Source: an uncultured Salinisphaerales bacterium (GTDB taxonomy: Bacteria; Pseudomonadota; Gammaproteobacteria; Nevskiales; CAJXLF01). From it: 64,000 bases of DNA. The DNA lies in NCBI GenBank assembly GCA_913055805.1, contig CAJXLF010000003.1:124001-188000 (forward strand). The letters run 5' to 3'. Positions 26,615 to 35,083 of this stretch are shown here, in pieces; the first letter of the stretch is position 1, and every line of letters starts with the position of its first letter. The translations under genes and the position numbers were made by a program. The notes below the pieces were generated by a model. The model searched no databases, was not told the origin of the DNA, and was given only the letters and a program-made list of their open reading frames with translations.

Positions 26615-26640
26615 CAAAAGGACGGCCCGCCAGGCGGGCC
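26615..26640 (-). terminator. Likely terminator of the glycine-zipper gene
   Basis: On the minus strand GGCCCGCC and GGCGGGCC form a strong stem, followed by GTCC and a short TTTT. Confidence 0.5.
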
Positions 26641-26660
26641 ATCCATGAGGATGCAACCAC

Positions 26661-27119
26661 CTACCAGCGGCGGTGATCATGCCGGTTGCGGGCCTCGTAA
26701 TGGCGCCAGCGCCGATCATCCCGTCGATGGTCACGTCTGTGATCACGCCGATGGTCGCGCACATGTTTTCTATCGCGATACTTGTTGTGACCATGATGCT
26801 TGCCATGGCCGCAATAACGGTCATGCCGATGATGTTTACCGTAATACCCGTGGGCATGGCCGTGGGGCGCATGACCGTAGCCGTGAGCATGGCGATGCCG
26901 GTCGCGGTCGCGATCACCGGCCAGTCCGATGCCCACAGCTGTGCCGATGGCACCCCCGATGAAGGCGCCATCATGGCCGCCCACCTCACTGCCAATAGCG
27001 GCCCCGACCACGGCGCCAAGCAGACCACCGACGATCTTGTCGTCATCATGACCGGCAAAGGCCGCAGGGCTGGCCACCATGGCAATCGCCAGGGCGCTAC
27101 CCGTTATGAATTTCTTCAT
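26661..27119 (-). CDS. Secreted glycine-zipper protein with His/Arg/Asp-rich tail
   Basis: A 152-residue exported protein. The signal peptide is MKKFITGSALAIAMVASPAA, cleaved before GHDDD. A glycine zipper follows (VGGLLGAVVGAAIGSEVGG and GGAIGTAVGIGLAG, about residues 30-65), as in outer-membrane-associated proteins. The rest is low-complexity, dominated by H, R and D, with repeats of DHRR, and is likely metal- or polyanion-binding. AGGAGA precedes the ATG at 27119; a longer open frame upstream to 27452 lies across the next gene and is spurious. Confidence 0.85.
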   Translation of the reverse strand: MKKFITGSALAIAMVASPAAFAGHDDDKIVGGLLGAVVGAAIGSEVGGHDGAFIGGAIGTAVGIGLAGDRDRDRHRHAHGYGHAPHGHAHGYYGKHHRHDRYCGHGKHHGHNKYRDRKHVRDHRRDHRRDHRRDDRRWRHYEARNRHDHRRW

Positions 27120-27218
27120 ATCAATCTCCTGTTTTCCCAAGACCCAACCGCGTGCCTTTGCAGCAGTTTCGGGTACAGTGTTATCTCCCCTGCATGAATA
27201 TCGCCTGAACGGAAATTT

Positions 27219-28076
27219 ATGAGCAGCCAGGCCTGTTTTGACCTGCACAGCCACTCCAGCGCCTCGGACGGCGCCTTGCCACCCAAGGCGCTGGTTCAGA
27301 AGGCCGCGGGGGCAGGCGTGACTGTGCTGGCCCTGACCGACCACGACACAATCGACGGTTTGCAGGAGGCTGCTGCCGCGGCCCGGACAACCGGCCTGCA
27401 GTTGATTAACGGGGTTGAGATATCCGTTCGCTGGCAAAAGCGGACCCTGCACATTGTCGGCCTGGGCATTGATCCCGAAAACCCGGCCTTAACGACCGGA
27501 TTACAGAGCTTGCAGCAGATACGTCGGGTACGCGCTGAACAGATTGCGGCAAAACTCGAGAAAATCGGCGTGAAAAACGTCCTGCCACGCATCGATGCCC
27601 TGGCAGGGAGCTCACAAATCACGCGCAGCCATTTTGCCCGCCTCCTCATCGAAGACGGGCAATGCAAGGATATGAAACAGGCCTTCCGGCGTTATCTGGC
27701 CGCTGGCAAACCCGCCTATGTCTCTTCCGAGTGGGTCGATCTGGAAACGGCCATTGGCTGGATTCATGCCGCCAACGGCCTGGCCGTGCTAGCCCACCCC
27801 ATGCTCTATAACCTGAGCGCGGCCTGGCGCCAACGTATGTATCTGGCTTTCACCGAAGCCGGCGGCGATGCGCTGGAGATTTGCTGCGGGCACTCCAATA
27901 CGCAACAGATCGAGCAAACGACAAAGGAGGCCTTGCAATACGGCCTGATGGGATCAGTCGGCTCGGACTTCCACAGTGAAGAACAACGCTGGATACAGCT
28001 TGGCAAACTGCCTGCCCTGCCCTCGGCGCTGACGCCGGTTTGGCATCACCCGCGCCTGGCCGCCAGATTGCAATAA
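27219..28076 (+). CDS. rnm: PHP-domain phosphoesterase, RNase AM (YciV/TrpH) type
   Basis: A 285-residue PHP metallo-phosphoesterase. Metal ligands are visible in DLHSHSSASDG, LTDHDTIDG, NGVEIS, LAHPM and GSDFHSE. Length and motif order match YciV/RNase AM, a 5'-3' exonuclease that trims 5' ends of rRNA and degrades short RNAs. The gene is not next to trp genes here, so the name rests on motifs. A bidirectional terminator lies about 95 bp downstream. Confidence 0.82.
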   Translation: MSSQACFDLHSHSSASDGALPPKALVQKAAGAGVTVLALTDHDTIDGLQEAAAAARTTGLQLINGVEISVRWQKRTLHIVGLGIDPENPALTTGLQSLQQIRRVRAEQIAAKLEKIGVKNVLPRIDALAGSSQITRSHFARLLIEDGQCKDMKQAFRRYLAAGKPAYVSSEWVDLETAIGWIHAANGLAVLAHPMLYNLSAAWRQRMYLAFTEAGGDALEICCGHSNTQQIEQTTKEALQYGLMGSVGSDFHSEEQRWIQLGKLPALPSALTPVWHHPRLAARLQ

Positions 28077-28089
28077 GCGCTGTGAAACC

Positions 28090-28165
28090 ATCCCTTGAGT
28101 CAAGAGGAATCGAGGGGGTTGTGGGAACTTCCCCCTTGAGTCAAGGGGGATCGAGGGGGTTGTGG
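28090..28165. repeat. Two tandem copies of a 41-bp repeat
   Basis: Two near-identical units, each with CTTGAGTCAAG and ATCGAGGGGGTTGTGG, lie 41 bp apart between rnm and its terminator. The second contains the perfect palindrome CCCCCTTGAGTCAAGGGGG (28131-28149). No coding potential. Confidence 0.75.
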
Positions 28166-28170
28166 CAACA

Positions 28171-28198
28171 AAAAAGCCCCGGAAAACCGGGGCTTTTT
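28171..28198. terminator. Bidirectional terminator between rnm and csp
   Basis: AAAAAGCCCCGG and CCGGGGCTTTTT are perfect 12-bp arms around AAAA, giving T-runs on both strands. It serves the convergent rnm and cold-shock genes. Confidence 0.93.
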
Positions 28199-28217
28199 CG
28201 CACAACGTCCGGGCTGC

Positions 28218-28430
28218 TTACGCAGGACGGATATTGGAGGCCTGCGGGCCCTTCGGGCTCTGGGTGATGGTGAACTCTACGCTCTGACCTTCACGCAGGC
28301 TCTTGAAGCCTTCGCCTTGAATTTCGTTGGCGTGGGCGAATACATCCTTGCCTCCGTCATTCGGGGTGATAAAGCCATAACCCTTGGTTTCGTTGAACCA
28401 TTTCACGGTTCCAGTAACTGCGTTGGACAT
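28218..28430 (-). CDS. CspA-family cold shock protein
   Basis: A 70-residue single CSD protein that binds single-stranded nucleic acid and melts RNA structure. RNP1 is KGYGFI (16-21); the RNP2 region is DVFAHANEI, where VFVH is more usual. AAGGA precedes the ATG. The predicted promoter is about 157 nt upstream, so the mRNA would have a long leader like E. coli cspA. Which csp paralogue it is cannot be told. Confidence 0.94.
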   Translation of the reverse strand: MSNAVTGTVKWFNETKGYGFITPNDGGKDVFAHANEIQGEGFKSLREGQSVEFTITQSPKGPQASNIRPA

Positions 28431-28593
28431 TTAAATGTTCCTTGATAACAAAAAAATAAAAAAGACCACTGAACAATCAGGGCCGGTAACACTGGCAATC
28501 AAGAAACGTGGGCTGGGTAACTAAAGCGAAAACTGTTTGGGAAACAGGTAACGAGGGACCGAGGTAACACGGCTTGAAGCGAATGCTGGCGTC

Positions 28594-28622
28594 ACTTTAC
28601 CCCTGTTCACATGTTTTGTCGA
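28594..28622 (-). promoter_or_regulatory. Predicted promoter of the cold shock gene
   Basis: TCGACA (28617-28622) and TAAAGT (28594-28599) on the minus strand, 17 nt apart. The implied leader is about 157 nt and ends in a U-rich stretch before the ribosome binding site. Confidence 0.4.
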
Positions 28623-28671
28623 TCACTATAAAGTGGAAGCCAGAATATTTTCACCTCCGGGGGTATCGCAA

Positions 28672-29127
28672 ATGTTCAAGGAATTCAGGGAATTCGCCAT
28701 ACGCGGCAATGTGGTCGACATGGCCGTGGGCATCATTATCGGGGGCGCTTTCGGCACCATTGTCAAAAGCCTGGTCAGCGATATCATCATGCCGCCCATC
28801 GGCTTGATGATGGGCGATGTCGATTTCGCCAACCTCTTCATGGTGCTCAAGCAGGGCGCGACAGCCGGACCCTATGTGGCGCTTGCCGATGCCCAGGCGG
28901 CCGGAGCGGTTACCATCAATTACGGCATCTTCATCAACAACGTTGTCAGCTTCCTGATCGTGGCCTTCGCAGTCTTTCTGCTGGTGCGCAGCATCAACCG
29001 CATGCGCCGGGAAGAAGAGGCGCCACCGGCCGAACCTACCACCAAGACTTGTCCGCAGTGCTGCTCGGAGATTGCCATCCAGGCCAGCCGTTGTCCGCAC
29101 TGCACCTCTGAACTCCCTGCACTCTGA
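28672..29127 (+). CDS. mscL: Large-conductance mechanosensitive channel with C-terminal zinc ribbon
   Basis: An osmotic safety valve of the inner membrane. [20 protein letters not shown] and [22 protein letters not shown] mark the N-terminal helix and TM1; TM2 follows near residues 80-102. Beyond the usual end (RREEE) it adds a zinc ribbon, [18 protein letters not shown], giving 151 residues against about 136 for E. coli. The start is ATG 28672; the GTG at 28633 is only an open extension. Confidence 0.95.
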   Translation: MFKEFREFAIRGNVVDMAVGIIIGGAFGTIVKSLVSDIIMPPIGLMMGDVDFANLFMVLKQGATAGPYVALADAQAAGAVTINYGIFINNVVSFLIVAFAVFLLVRSINRMRREEEAPPAEPTTKTCPQCCSEIAIQASRCPHCTSELPAL

Positions 29128-29147
29128 CAATCAACAGGAGATATCCC

Positions 29148-29537
29148 ATGCTGGCATTTCTGTTTATCACCGGCCTGATATTTACCGGCGTAGGCGTCTA
29201 CGCCCTGATCGATCCCGTGACAGCCCTGGCCGCGCCAGTGGGCCTGCAGCTGGAAGGCATCAGCGCCTATAACCAGTTACGCGCCAGCGCCGGCGCTGTG
29301 CCCCTGGTCGCCGGCCTGTTCATGATGAGCAGTGTCAGAAAAGAGACCCGTGTAGTGCCGGCATTGTGGCTGGTCACGCTGATCCTGGGGGGCCTGATCC
29401 TGGGCCGTATCCTGAGCCTGCTAATCGACGGCATGCCCGGCTCAACCAACTTCGTCATGCTGGGTGCGGAAAGCTTTGGCTTTGTGCAGGCGCTCTACTG
29501 GCTGCGTCAGGAGACCACCGCGCTGACTGATATCTAG
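29148..29537 (+). CDS. DUF4345-type membrane protein (second copy)
   Basis: A 129-residue four-span membrane protein paralogous to 10498-10920 (shared LILGRILSLLIDG and YNQLRASAGAVPLVAGLF patterns). It follows mscL by 20 bp with AGGAG before the ATG, so it is probably co-transcribed with mscL. Its stop shares CTAG with the convergent MBL gene. Function unknown. Confidence 0.78.
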   Translation: MLAFLFITGLIFTGVGVYALIDPVTALAAPVGLQLEGISAYNQLRASAGAVPLVAGLFMMSSVRKETRVVPALWLVTLILGGLILGRILSLLIDGMPGSTNFVMLGAESFGFVQALYWLRQETTALTDI

Positions 29538-30517
29538 TCGCCCAGCCCTTCGAAAGGGTCCACCGCCACCCAGGCCGGCGCAAGCCGCAGATCGACCCCG
29601 GTCTGCGCCGACTTACCCTGCAGAAAGGTCATGGATGCCTCGAAGTCATCCAGCAGATAGGGAAAGGCAGGTGGTTGATCGCCGAAAGGCTGGAAAAAAT
29701 CATCCCAGTGAATCGGTATGACACGGCGGGCGCCGGTGGTCGCCACCATTTCATGCCAGTAGGCGTTCATATAGTCTTCGTCACGTGTACCCAACAGACC
29801 CACGCCCAGCAGGACCACGTCGGCCTGCCTACCATCCAGGGCACCTTCCACAAAGCCGGCACTGCCCTGAATCAACACAGTGCCTGCATCGTGCTCCACC
29901 AGAATCGAATAACTCGCCCCTTCCTGATAATCCGTGACTCTGGCCGGCGGCACCAGCGGCGCTTCGATATCTCCCATGGCCTGGCCGTGCGGGAAATGCC
30001 TGGAATTAAGGATACTGATGCGAAAACGGCCGAACTGCATGGTCTCGCCACCCTCGACCACCATGATCTGATGTTCTGGCAAGTCCAGCCCGCGGCCGAC
30101 ATTGGCTGTGGATTCGGAACCCACCAGCAGGGCATTGGCCTGCCGTGCAACCACAGGCGCGTCCATGGCATGGTCGTAATGGGAATGCACCACCAGTACC
30201 GCCATCAGATCTTCCACACCGGCCCGCTGCAGGCCCGCCGTAATAAGTTCCTGGTCGGGATCGATGCGGGAAGCCAGGGCCTTGAGCAGGCCGGGCCGGC
30301 TGAAGAAGCCGTCCGTCATGATGGCCGATTCGCCGTCGTCTATCAGCAGGGTCGACACCCCCAGGTTGGTAATACGCAACTTGCCCGGCGCCTCTTTCGC
30401 AGGCGGCAACCACAACGACGCATAAGGCGTCAGGTCCGGGCGATGATTCAGTAGCCAGGCCACGGCCACAGCGGCAATAACAGCCAGCAGCAGAAGTATC
30501 TTCAGAATACGCTTCAT
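29534..30517 (-). CDS. Metallo-beta-lactamase-fold hydrolase, membrane-anchored
   Basis: A 327-residue protein with an N-terminal signal anchor (MKRILKILLLLAVIAAVAVA) and a periplasmic MBL domain. The metal motif is HSHYDHAMD (HxHxDH), with further histidines in NSRHFPHG and PIHWDDFF. It resembles uncharacterised MBL-fold proteins of the UlaG/YtnP type rather than beta-lactamases. ATG 30517 has AAGGGGG upstream; the longer frame to 30664 runs into the neighbouring terminator. Confidence 0.85.
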   Translation of the reverse strand: MKRILKILLLLAVIAAVAVAWLLNHRPDLTPYASLWLPPAKEAPGKLRITNLGVSTLLIDDGESAIMTDGFFSRPGLLKALASRIDPDQELITAGLQRAGVEDLMAVLVVHSHYDHAMDAPVVARQANALLVGSESTANVGRGLDLPEHQIMVVEGGETMQFGRFRISILNSRHFPHGQAMGDIEAPLVPPARVTDYQEGASYSILVEHDAGTVLIQGSAGFVEGALDGRQADVVLLGVGLLGTRDEDYMNAYWHEMVATTGARRVIPIHWDDFFQPFGDQPPAFPYLLDDFEASMTFLQGKSAQTGVDLRLAPAWVAVDPFEGLGD

Positions 30518-30606
30518 AACGCCCCCTTCTTCCATGACCTTGCCGAGTATGCAGGGTTCCGCCCGGAGAATCCTCTCCGGGGCGTCCGGGGAAATAAAGA
30601 GGCTGC

Positions 30607-30633
30607 AAAAAAGAAGCCCGCCAAAGCGGGCTT
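30607..30633 (-). terminator. Terminator of the acyl-CoA dehydrogenase gene
   Basis: On the minus strand AAGCCCGC-TTTG-GCGGGCTT is followed by CTTTTTT. Confidence 0.88.
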
Positions 30634-30650
30634 TGTATATCCGGTCGGGA

Positions 30651-31793
30651 TCAGCGCCCCACAACGTCGCGGGCGATCACCTCCAGCATGATTTCCGAAG
30701 TACCGCCGTAGATACGCTGTACACGGGAATCCACGAAATAGCGGGATACCGGATACTCGGTCATATAACCGTAACCACCAAACAGCTGCAGGCAGATATC
30801 ACAGACCCGGCATTCCATTTCCGTGGTCGCGTACTTGATGATGGCTGCCATGGTCACATCCAGCTTCTGCTCGGCATAGGCCGCCACCGCCTTTTCCAGG
30901 TAGGCGCGATTGACTTCAATATCCGCCTTGGCCCGGGCCAGCTCGAAACGGGTGTTCTGGAACTTGGCGATCGGCTGACCGAAGGCCTTGCGTTCCAGTG
31001 TGTAATCACGCGCCAGATCCAGTGCACCCTGGGCGTGCTCCACGGCGCTGACGGCCAGCACCAGACGCTCACGCGGCAGCTCGTCCATCAGATGGCCGAA
31101 CCCCCCGCCTTCCTTGCCCAGAATGGCCGAGGCCGGCAGCTTCACGTCCTTGAAGAACAGCTCCGAGGTATCCGCGGCATGCTGGCCGATCTTTTCCAGA
31201 TTGCGACCGCGGCTGAAGCCTTCAGCATCACTGGGCATCAGGAACAGGGTGGTGCCCCGGGCGCCGGCCGAGGCATCGGTCTTGGTCGCCAGCACTACCA
31301 CGCCGCAGTTCTGGCCATTGGTGATAAAGGTCTTGGAACCATTGATCACGTAGTTGCCATTGCCATCCGGCTTGGCATTGGTCTTGATGCCCTGCACGTC
31401 GGAACCGGCGCCCGGTTCACTCATGCCGATGGCGCCAATGCATTCGCCGGACACCATTTTCGGCAGGTAATGCTGTTTTTGCTCCTCGGTACCCAGGTGC
31501 AGGATGTAAGGCGCAGCAATATCCGAATGCACAGACAGGTTACTGGCCAGGGCCAGGAAACCCATTTTGGCCGCTTCGCCCACAATGAGCATGGAATATT
31601 CGAAAGGCGCGCCGATGCCGCCGTATTCCTCGGGCACGTCCACGCATAGCAGGCCGGTTTCACCCATTTTCAGGTAAAGCTCCTGCGGAATGCGGCCATC
31701 GCGCTCCCATTGCTCGTAATGGGGCTCGACTTCTTCCGCAAAAAAGCGGCGCACGTTGTCTCGGAACAGTTCAAGTTCTGCCTGGTCTATCAT
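30651..31793 (-). CDS. Acyl-CoA dehydrogenase
   Basis: A 380-residue FAD enzyme making the 2,3-enoyl-CoA. Seen are IGMSEPGAGSDVQG and FITNGQ (FAD/substrate contacts), KAFGQPIAKFQ, LFGGYGYMTEYPVSR and the terminal IYGGTSEIM, whose Glu is the catalytic base of short/medium-chain enzymes. The substrate cannot be fixed; branched-chain or medium-chain are both possible. Monocistronic, with its own terminator. Confidence 0.94.
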   Translation of the reverse strand: MIDQAELELFRDNVRRFFAEEVEPHYEQWERDGRIPQELYLKMGETGLLCVDVPEEYGGIGAPFEYSMLIVGEAAKMGFLALASNLSVHSDIAAPYILHLGTEEQKQHYLPKMVSGECIGAIGMSEPGAGSDVQGIKTNAKPDGNGNYVINGSKTFITNGQNCGVVVLATKTDASAGARGTTLFLMPSDAEGFSRGRNLEKIGQHAADTSELFFKDVKLPASAILGKEGGGFGHLMDELPRERLVLAVSAVEHAQGALDLARDYTLERKAFGQPIAKFQNTRFELARAKADIEVNRAYLEKAVAAYAEQKLDVTMAAIIKYATTEMECRVCDICLQLFGGYGYMTEYPVSRYFVDSRVQRIYGGTSEIMLEVIARDVVGR

Positions 31794-31876
31794 GGTTCAC
31801 CGGGTTCAATAGCTGAAAATCGAAAGGCCGAATGATACCGGTCTTCACGGCTTTCAGGTAATCAAGGCGGATAAAG

Positions 31877-32980
31877 ATGATTCGACAGCGCATACACGCA
31901 GTAGCAGCACTTCTCATCGGCCTGATGCTGGCGCCTGCCTGGGCCACAGAGGTCAACACGGTTGTCCTGACAGAGGAACTGGATCATCCCTGGAGTCTGG
32001 CGTTTCTGCCCGACCACGGCATGCTGATCACCGAGCGGCCAGGGCGGCTACGCGTATTCCGCAATGGCGCACTTGACCCCAGGCCGATTGAGGGCTTGCC
32101 GAAAATTGTCGAACGCGGCCAGGGCGGACTGCTGGATGTCGTGCTGCATCCACAGTACGCCCGCAACGGCTGGGTTTACCTGTCCTATACCGCGCCCGGA
32201 GACGGCGGCTATGGCACTCATATCGGGCGGGGCCGACTTAAAGGCCACCGTCTCACTCACTGGCAGACATTGTTCAGGCTGGAACCCAAATCACGGGGCG
32301 GGCGCCATTTCGGCTCACGCATGGTCTTCTCCGACGATGGCCTGCTTTATGTCACCATTGGCGAGCGCGGCGACGAAGACCGCGCCCAGCAACTGGACGA
32401 TGCCGCCGGCTCGGTACTGCGCCTGCAGGACGATGGCAGCATCCCGCAGGACAATCCCTTCGCGAACACGGAAGGCGCGTTGCCGCAGATCTACAGCTAC
32501 GGACACCGCAATCCCCAGGGTGCGGCCCTGCACCCGCAGACCCGCCAGCTGTGGGTGCATGAGCATGGTCCGCAGGGCGGCGATGAAATCAATATCGTCA
32601 AGGCCGGCGCCAATTACGGCTGGCCGGTGATCACCTATGGCTGCCAGTACGTGACCTGCACCCGCATCGGCGAGGGCAGGGAGAAAGCGGGCATGGAACA
32701 ACCCCTGCATTACTGGGTGCCATCAATTGCCCCTTCCGGCATGACCTTCTACACCGGCGACAAATTTCCTGACTGGCGCGGCAACCTGTTCGTGGGCTCG
32801 CTCAAGTTTCATTACCTGAACCGCATCACGCTCGATGGCAACAAGGTCGTCAGCGAAGAAAAGCTGCTGGAAGGCGAGCTGGGGCGCATCCGTGATGTGC
32901 GCCAGGGACCGGACGGTTATCTTTACCTGCTTACCGATGATGATGACGGCAAGCTGGTGCGACTGGAGCCCGCCGGGTAA
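31877..32980 (+). CDS. PQQ-dependent soluble aldose dehydrogenase (YliI-like)
   Basis: A 367-residue periplasmic beta-propeller with signal peptide (MIRQRIHAVAALLIGLMLAP, cleaved after AWA). The GDH/HHIP-type motifs are SLAFLPDHGMLITERPGRL, GGLLDVVLHP, SYGHRNPQGAALHP, VHEHGPQGGDEIN and SGMTFYTGD. Such enzymes oxidise aldose sugars with PQQ and pass electrons to the respiratory chain. No pqq biosynthesis gene is in the window. Confidence 0.92.
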   Translation: MIRQRIHAVAALLIGLMLAPAWATEVNTVVLTEELDHPWSLAFLPDHGMLITERPGRLRVFRNGALDPRPIEGLPKIVERGQGGLLDVVLHPQYARNGWVYLSYTAPGDGGYGTHIGRGRLKGHRLTHWQTLFRLEPKSRGGRHFGSRMVFSDDGLLYVTIGERGDEDRAQQLDDAAGSVLRLQDDGSIPQDNPFANTEGALPQIYSYGHRNPQGAALHPQTRQLWVHEHGPQGGDEINIVKAGANYGWPVITYGCQYVTCTRIGEGREKAGMEQPLHYWVPSIAPSGMTFYTGDKFPDWRGNLFVGSLKFHYLNRITLDGNKVVSEEKLLEGELGRIRDVRQGPDGYLYLLTDDDDGKLVRLEPAG

Positions 32981-33053
32981 GGCACATTATCAGGCGGCCT
33001 TGCCGCTGCCGGCCTGGCGTCGCACACTCGTGCGGCGATTACGGGAGACCGCC

Positions 33054-34097
33054 ATGCACCCTGCCGGCACGACTCTGCGCCTGTCTGAACAGGACGAATA
33101 CATGCATCCGCTGGAAGCGGCCAGCAACTTCAACGAGAGCATGTATTTCAATCTTTTTGACCACCGCCAGAAAATGGGGGGGTGGTTCCGGCTGGGCAAC
33201 CGGCCCAATGAAGGGCATGCGGAAATGTCCTGCTGCCTGTATCTGCCGGACGGCCGCGTGGGCTTCATGTATCAACGTCCCGACCTGAATCACAATGATG
33301 CTTTCGATGCCGCCGGCATGCGTTTTGAAGTGGTCGAACCTTTTCGCCAGTTACAACTCGGTTACCAGGGCATGCTCTGTGTGCTGGACGAACCGCAGCA
33401 GATGGAAAACCCGCGCGATGCCTTTACCCGCAATCCGTTGCTGCCCTGCCGACTGCGCCTGACATTCAACGACCTCGCACCCGCTTTCGGTGGTGAACCG
33501 GTGCAGGCCGATGGCCAGCCGATTGCGCTGGATCCTGAAAAAAGCTTTGCCCGCGGTCATTACGAACAACACCTTTCCGGCAGTGGCGACCTGCAGATCG
33601 GCGAAGAGAGTTTCCGCATCAGCGGCTATGGCCTGCGCGATCATTCCTGGGGGCCACGTTACTGGCAGAACATCTACTGGTATCGCTGGCTACCCCTGGT
33701 CTTCAATGAAAATCTGGCCATGATGCTGTCGGTCATCACCCAGCGCAGTGGTGCCAGCCTGCACTGGGGTGTGGTCATGACACGGGACGCACAGGGCCGG
33801 GTTACAAACGACATGGTCAGCGAGATTCGTCTGGCGTCGGACTATGACGATCGTCAGCAGGCTATTGGTCAGACTGCCGAATTCCGCACAGAGGGTGGAG
33901 TGGATTACCGCCTGAGCGGCCGTGCCCTGTCACTCATCCCCCTGCGTAACCGCCGCAAGGACACGCAGGGCCGGGAACTGCACACCCGTATCACTGAAGC
34001 CATGACCGAATTTACCTGTAATGGTCATACCGGCTACGGCATGGCGGAATATCTGGACCAGATGATCGACGGTCGTCCTGCCGGGTTCCCGGCCTGA
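33054..34097 (+). CDS. Conserved protein, probable lipocalin/CrtC-like beta-barrel
   Basis: A 347-residue soluble protein. The motif GYGLRDHSWGPRYWQNIYWYRW near residues 200-221 (quoted in parts: DHSWGPRYW, YWYRW) recalls hydroxyneurosporene/tocopherol-cyclase-like beta-barrels. The start is ATG 33054 with GGGAG 6 nt upstream; the open frame extends back over the preceding gene. It overlaps the phosphotransferase start by one base, and the DUF6285-like gene follows. The same grouping is seen with acyl-CoA metabolism genes in other bacteria, so a role in lipid or steroid-like substrate handling is a guess. Confidence 0.75.
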   Translation: MHPAGTTLRLSEQDEYMHPLEAASNFNESMYFNLFDHRQKMGGWFRLGNRPNEGHAEMSCCLYLPDGRVGFMYQRPDLNHNDAFDAAGMRFEVVEPFRQLQLGYQGMLCVLDEPQQMENPRDAFTRNPLLPCRLRLTFNDLAPAFGGEPVQADGQPIALDPEKSFARGHYEQHLSGSGDLQIGEESFRISGYGLRDHSWGPRYWQNIYWYRWLPLVFNENLAMMLSVITQRSGASLHWGVVMTRDAQGRVTNDMVSEIRLASDYDDRQQAIGQTAEFRTEGGVDYRLSGRALSLIPLRNRRKDTQGRELHTRITEAMTEFTCNGHTGYGMAEYLDQMIDGRPAGFPA

Positions 34098-35083
34098 TGA
34101 GTGAACTGGAAAGCCGCCTGCTGGCGGCTCTGCAACGACATTGCGGCGAAGGTTTTCAGCTAAGCGCCTGCCGGCGGCTGTCGGCCGGTGCATCGGCGGA
34201 AACCTATGCGCTCGATGTGGACGGACCGGAAGGCCTGCAGGCCCTGATACTGCGCCGCTCGGCCACCGGCCAGGGCTTCGGCGTCAGTGTCGACAAACGC
34301 ACCGAGGCCGAAGTACAGCAGGCCGCCTCCCGCCATGGTGTGCCCGCTCCGGCCGTGGCCTTTATTCTGGACAAGGAAGACGAACTGGGCGAAGGCTATG
34401 TCATGCGCCGCGGCGAAGGCGAAACCCTGCCGAAACGCATTCTGGAAAAACCCGGATTCGCTGTCGCCCGGGAAAACCTGACACTGCACTGTGCCCAGAC
34501 GCTGGCCGCTATCCATGCCGTGCCGACTGACAAACTGCCTAAACTGGCCAAACTGACTGCCGCCCCCCAGTTACAGCAGATTGAGGCCATGTATCGCAAC
34601 ACACCTCTGCTTTCACCCGTGTTTGAACTGGCCCTGCGCTGGCTTGGCAAGCGATTACCTGAAGAAGTCATGCCCTGCCTGGTGCACGGTGATTTCCGCA
34701 ACGGCAACCTGCTGGTCGATACCCGGGGTCTGCAACTGGTGCTGGACTGGGAACTGACCCACCTGGGCGATCCCATGGAAGACCTGGGCTGGCTGTGTGT
34801 GAATGCCTGGCGTTTCGGCCATCGTGATCAGGCCGTCGGCGGCTTCGGCCAGCGGGAAGACCTCTATAGCGCTTATGAAGCTGCCAGCGGCATCAACGTA
34901 GATCCGGGGAAAGCCCGTTTCTGGGAAGTCTTCGGCACCCTCAAGTGGGGCGTCATCTGCGTACTGCAGGCCATGTTCCACATAAGCGGCGCAGTGCGTT
35001 CTGTTGAGCGTGCTGCCATCGGCCGGCGAGTATCCGAAGTGGAACTGGATCTGCTGGACCTGATCGAGGGACGCATGCCATGA
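34097..35083 (+). CDS. Phosphotransferase (APH/ACAD10-like kinase)
   Basis: A 328-residue kinase-fold protein. The catalytic loop is VHGDFRNGNLLVD (H-G-D-x4-N) and the metal Asp is in LVLDWELTHLGDP. It falls in the branch fused to acyl-CoA dehydrogenases in ACAD10/11, where it phosphorylates 4-hydroxyacyl-CoAs; a similar role here is inferred. Coupled to both neighbours by TGATG and ATGA overlaps. Confidence 0.9.
   Translation: MSELESRLLAALQRHCGEGFQLSACRRLSAGASAETYALDVDGPEGLQALILRRSATGQGFGVSVDKRTEAEVQQAASRHGVPAPAVAFILDKEDELGEGYVMRRGEGETLPKRILEKPGFAVARENLTLHCAQTLAAIHAVPTDKLPKLAKLTAAPQLQQIEAMYRNTPLLSPVFELALRWLGKRLPEEVMPCLVHGDFRNGNLLVDTRGLQLVLDWELTHLGDPMEDLGWLCVNAWRFGHRDQAVGGFGQREDLYSAYEAASGINVDPGKARFWEVFGTLKWGVICVLQAMFHISGAVRSVERAAIGRRVSEVELDLLDLIEGRMP

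Noticed and set aside
28090-28165. Start of a CRISPR array
   Set aside because: Only two imperfect units with a 41-bp period and no separate spacers; no cas gene.
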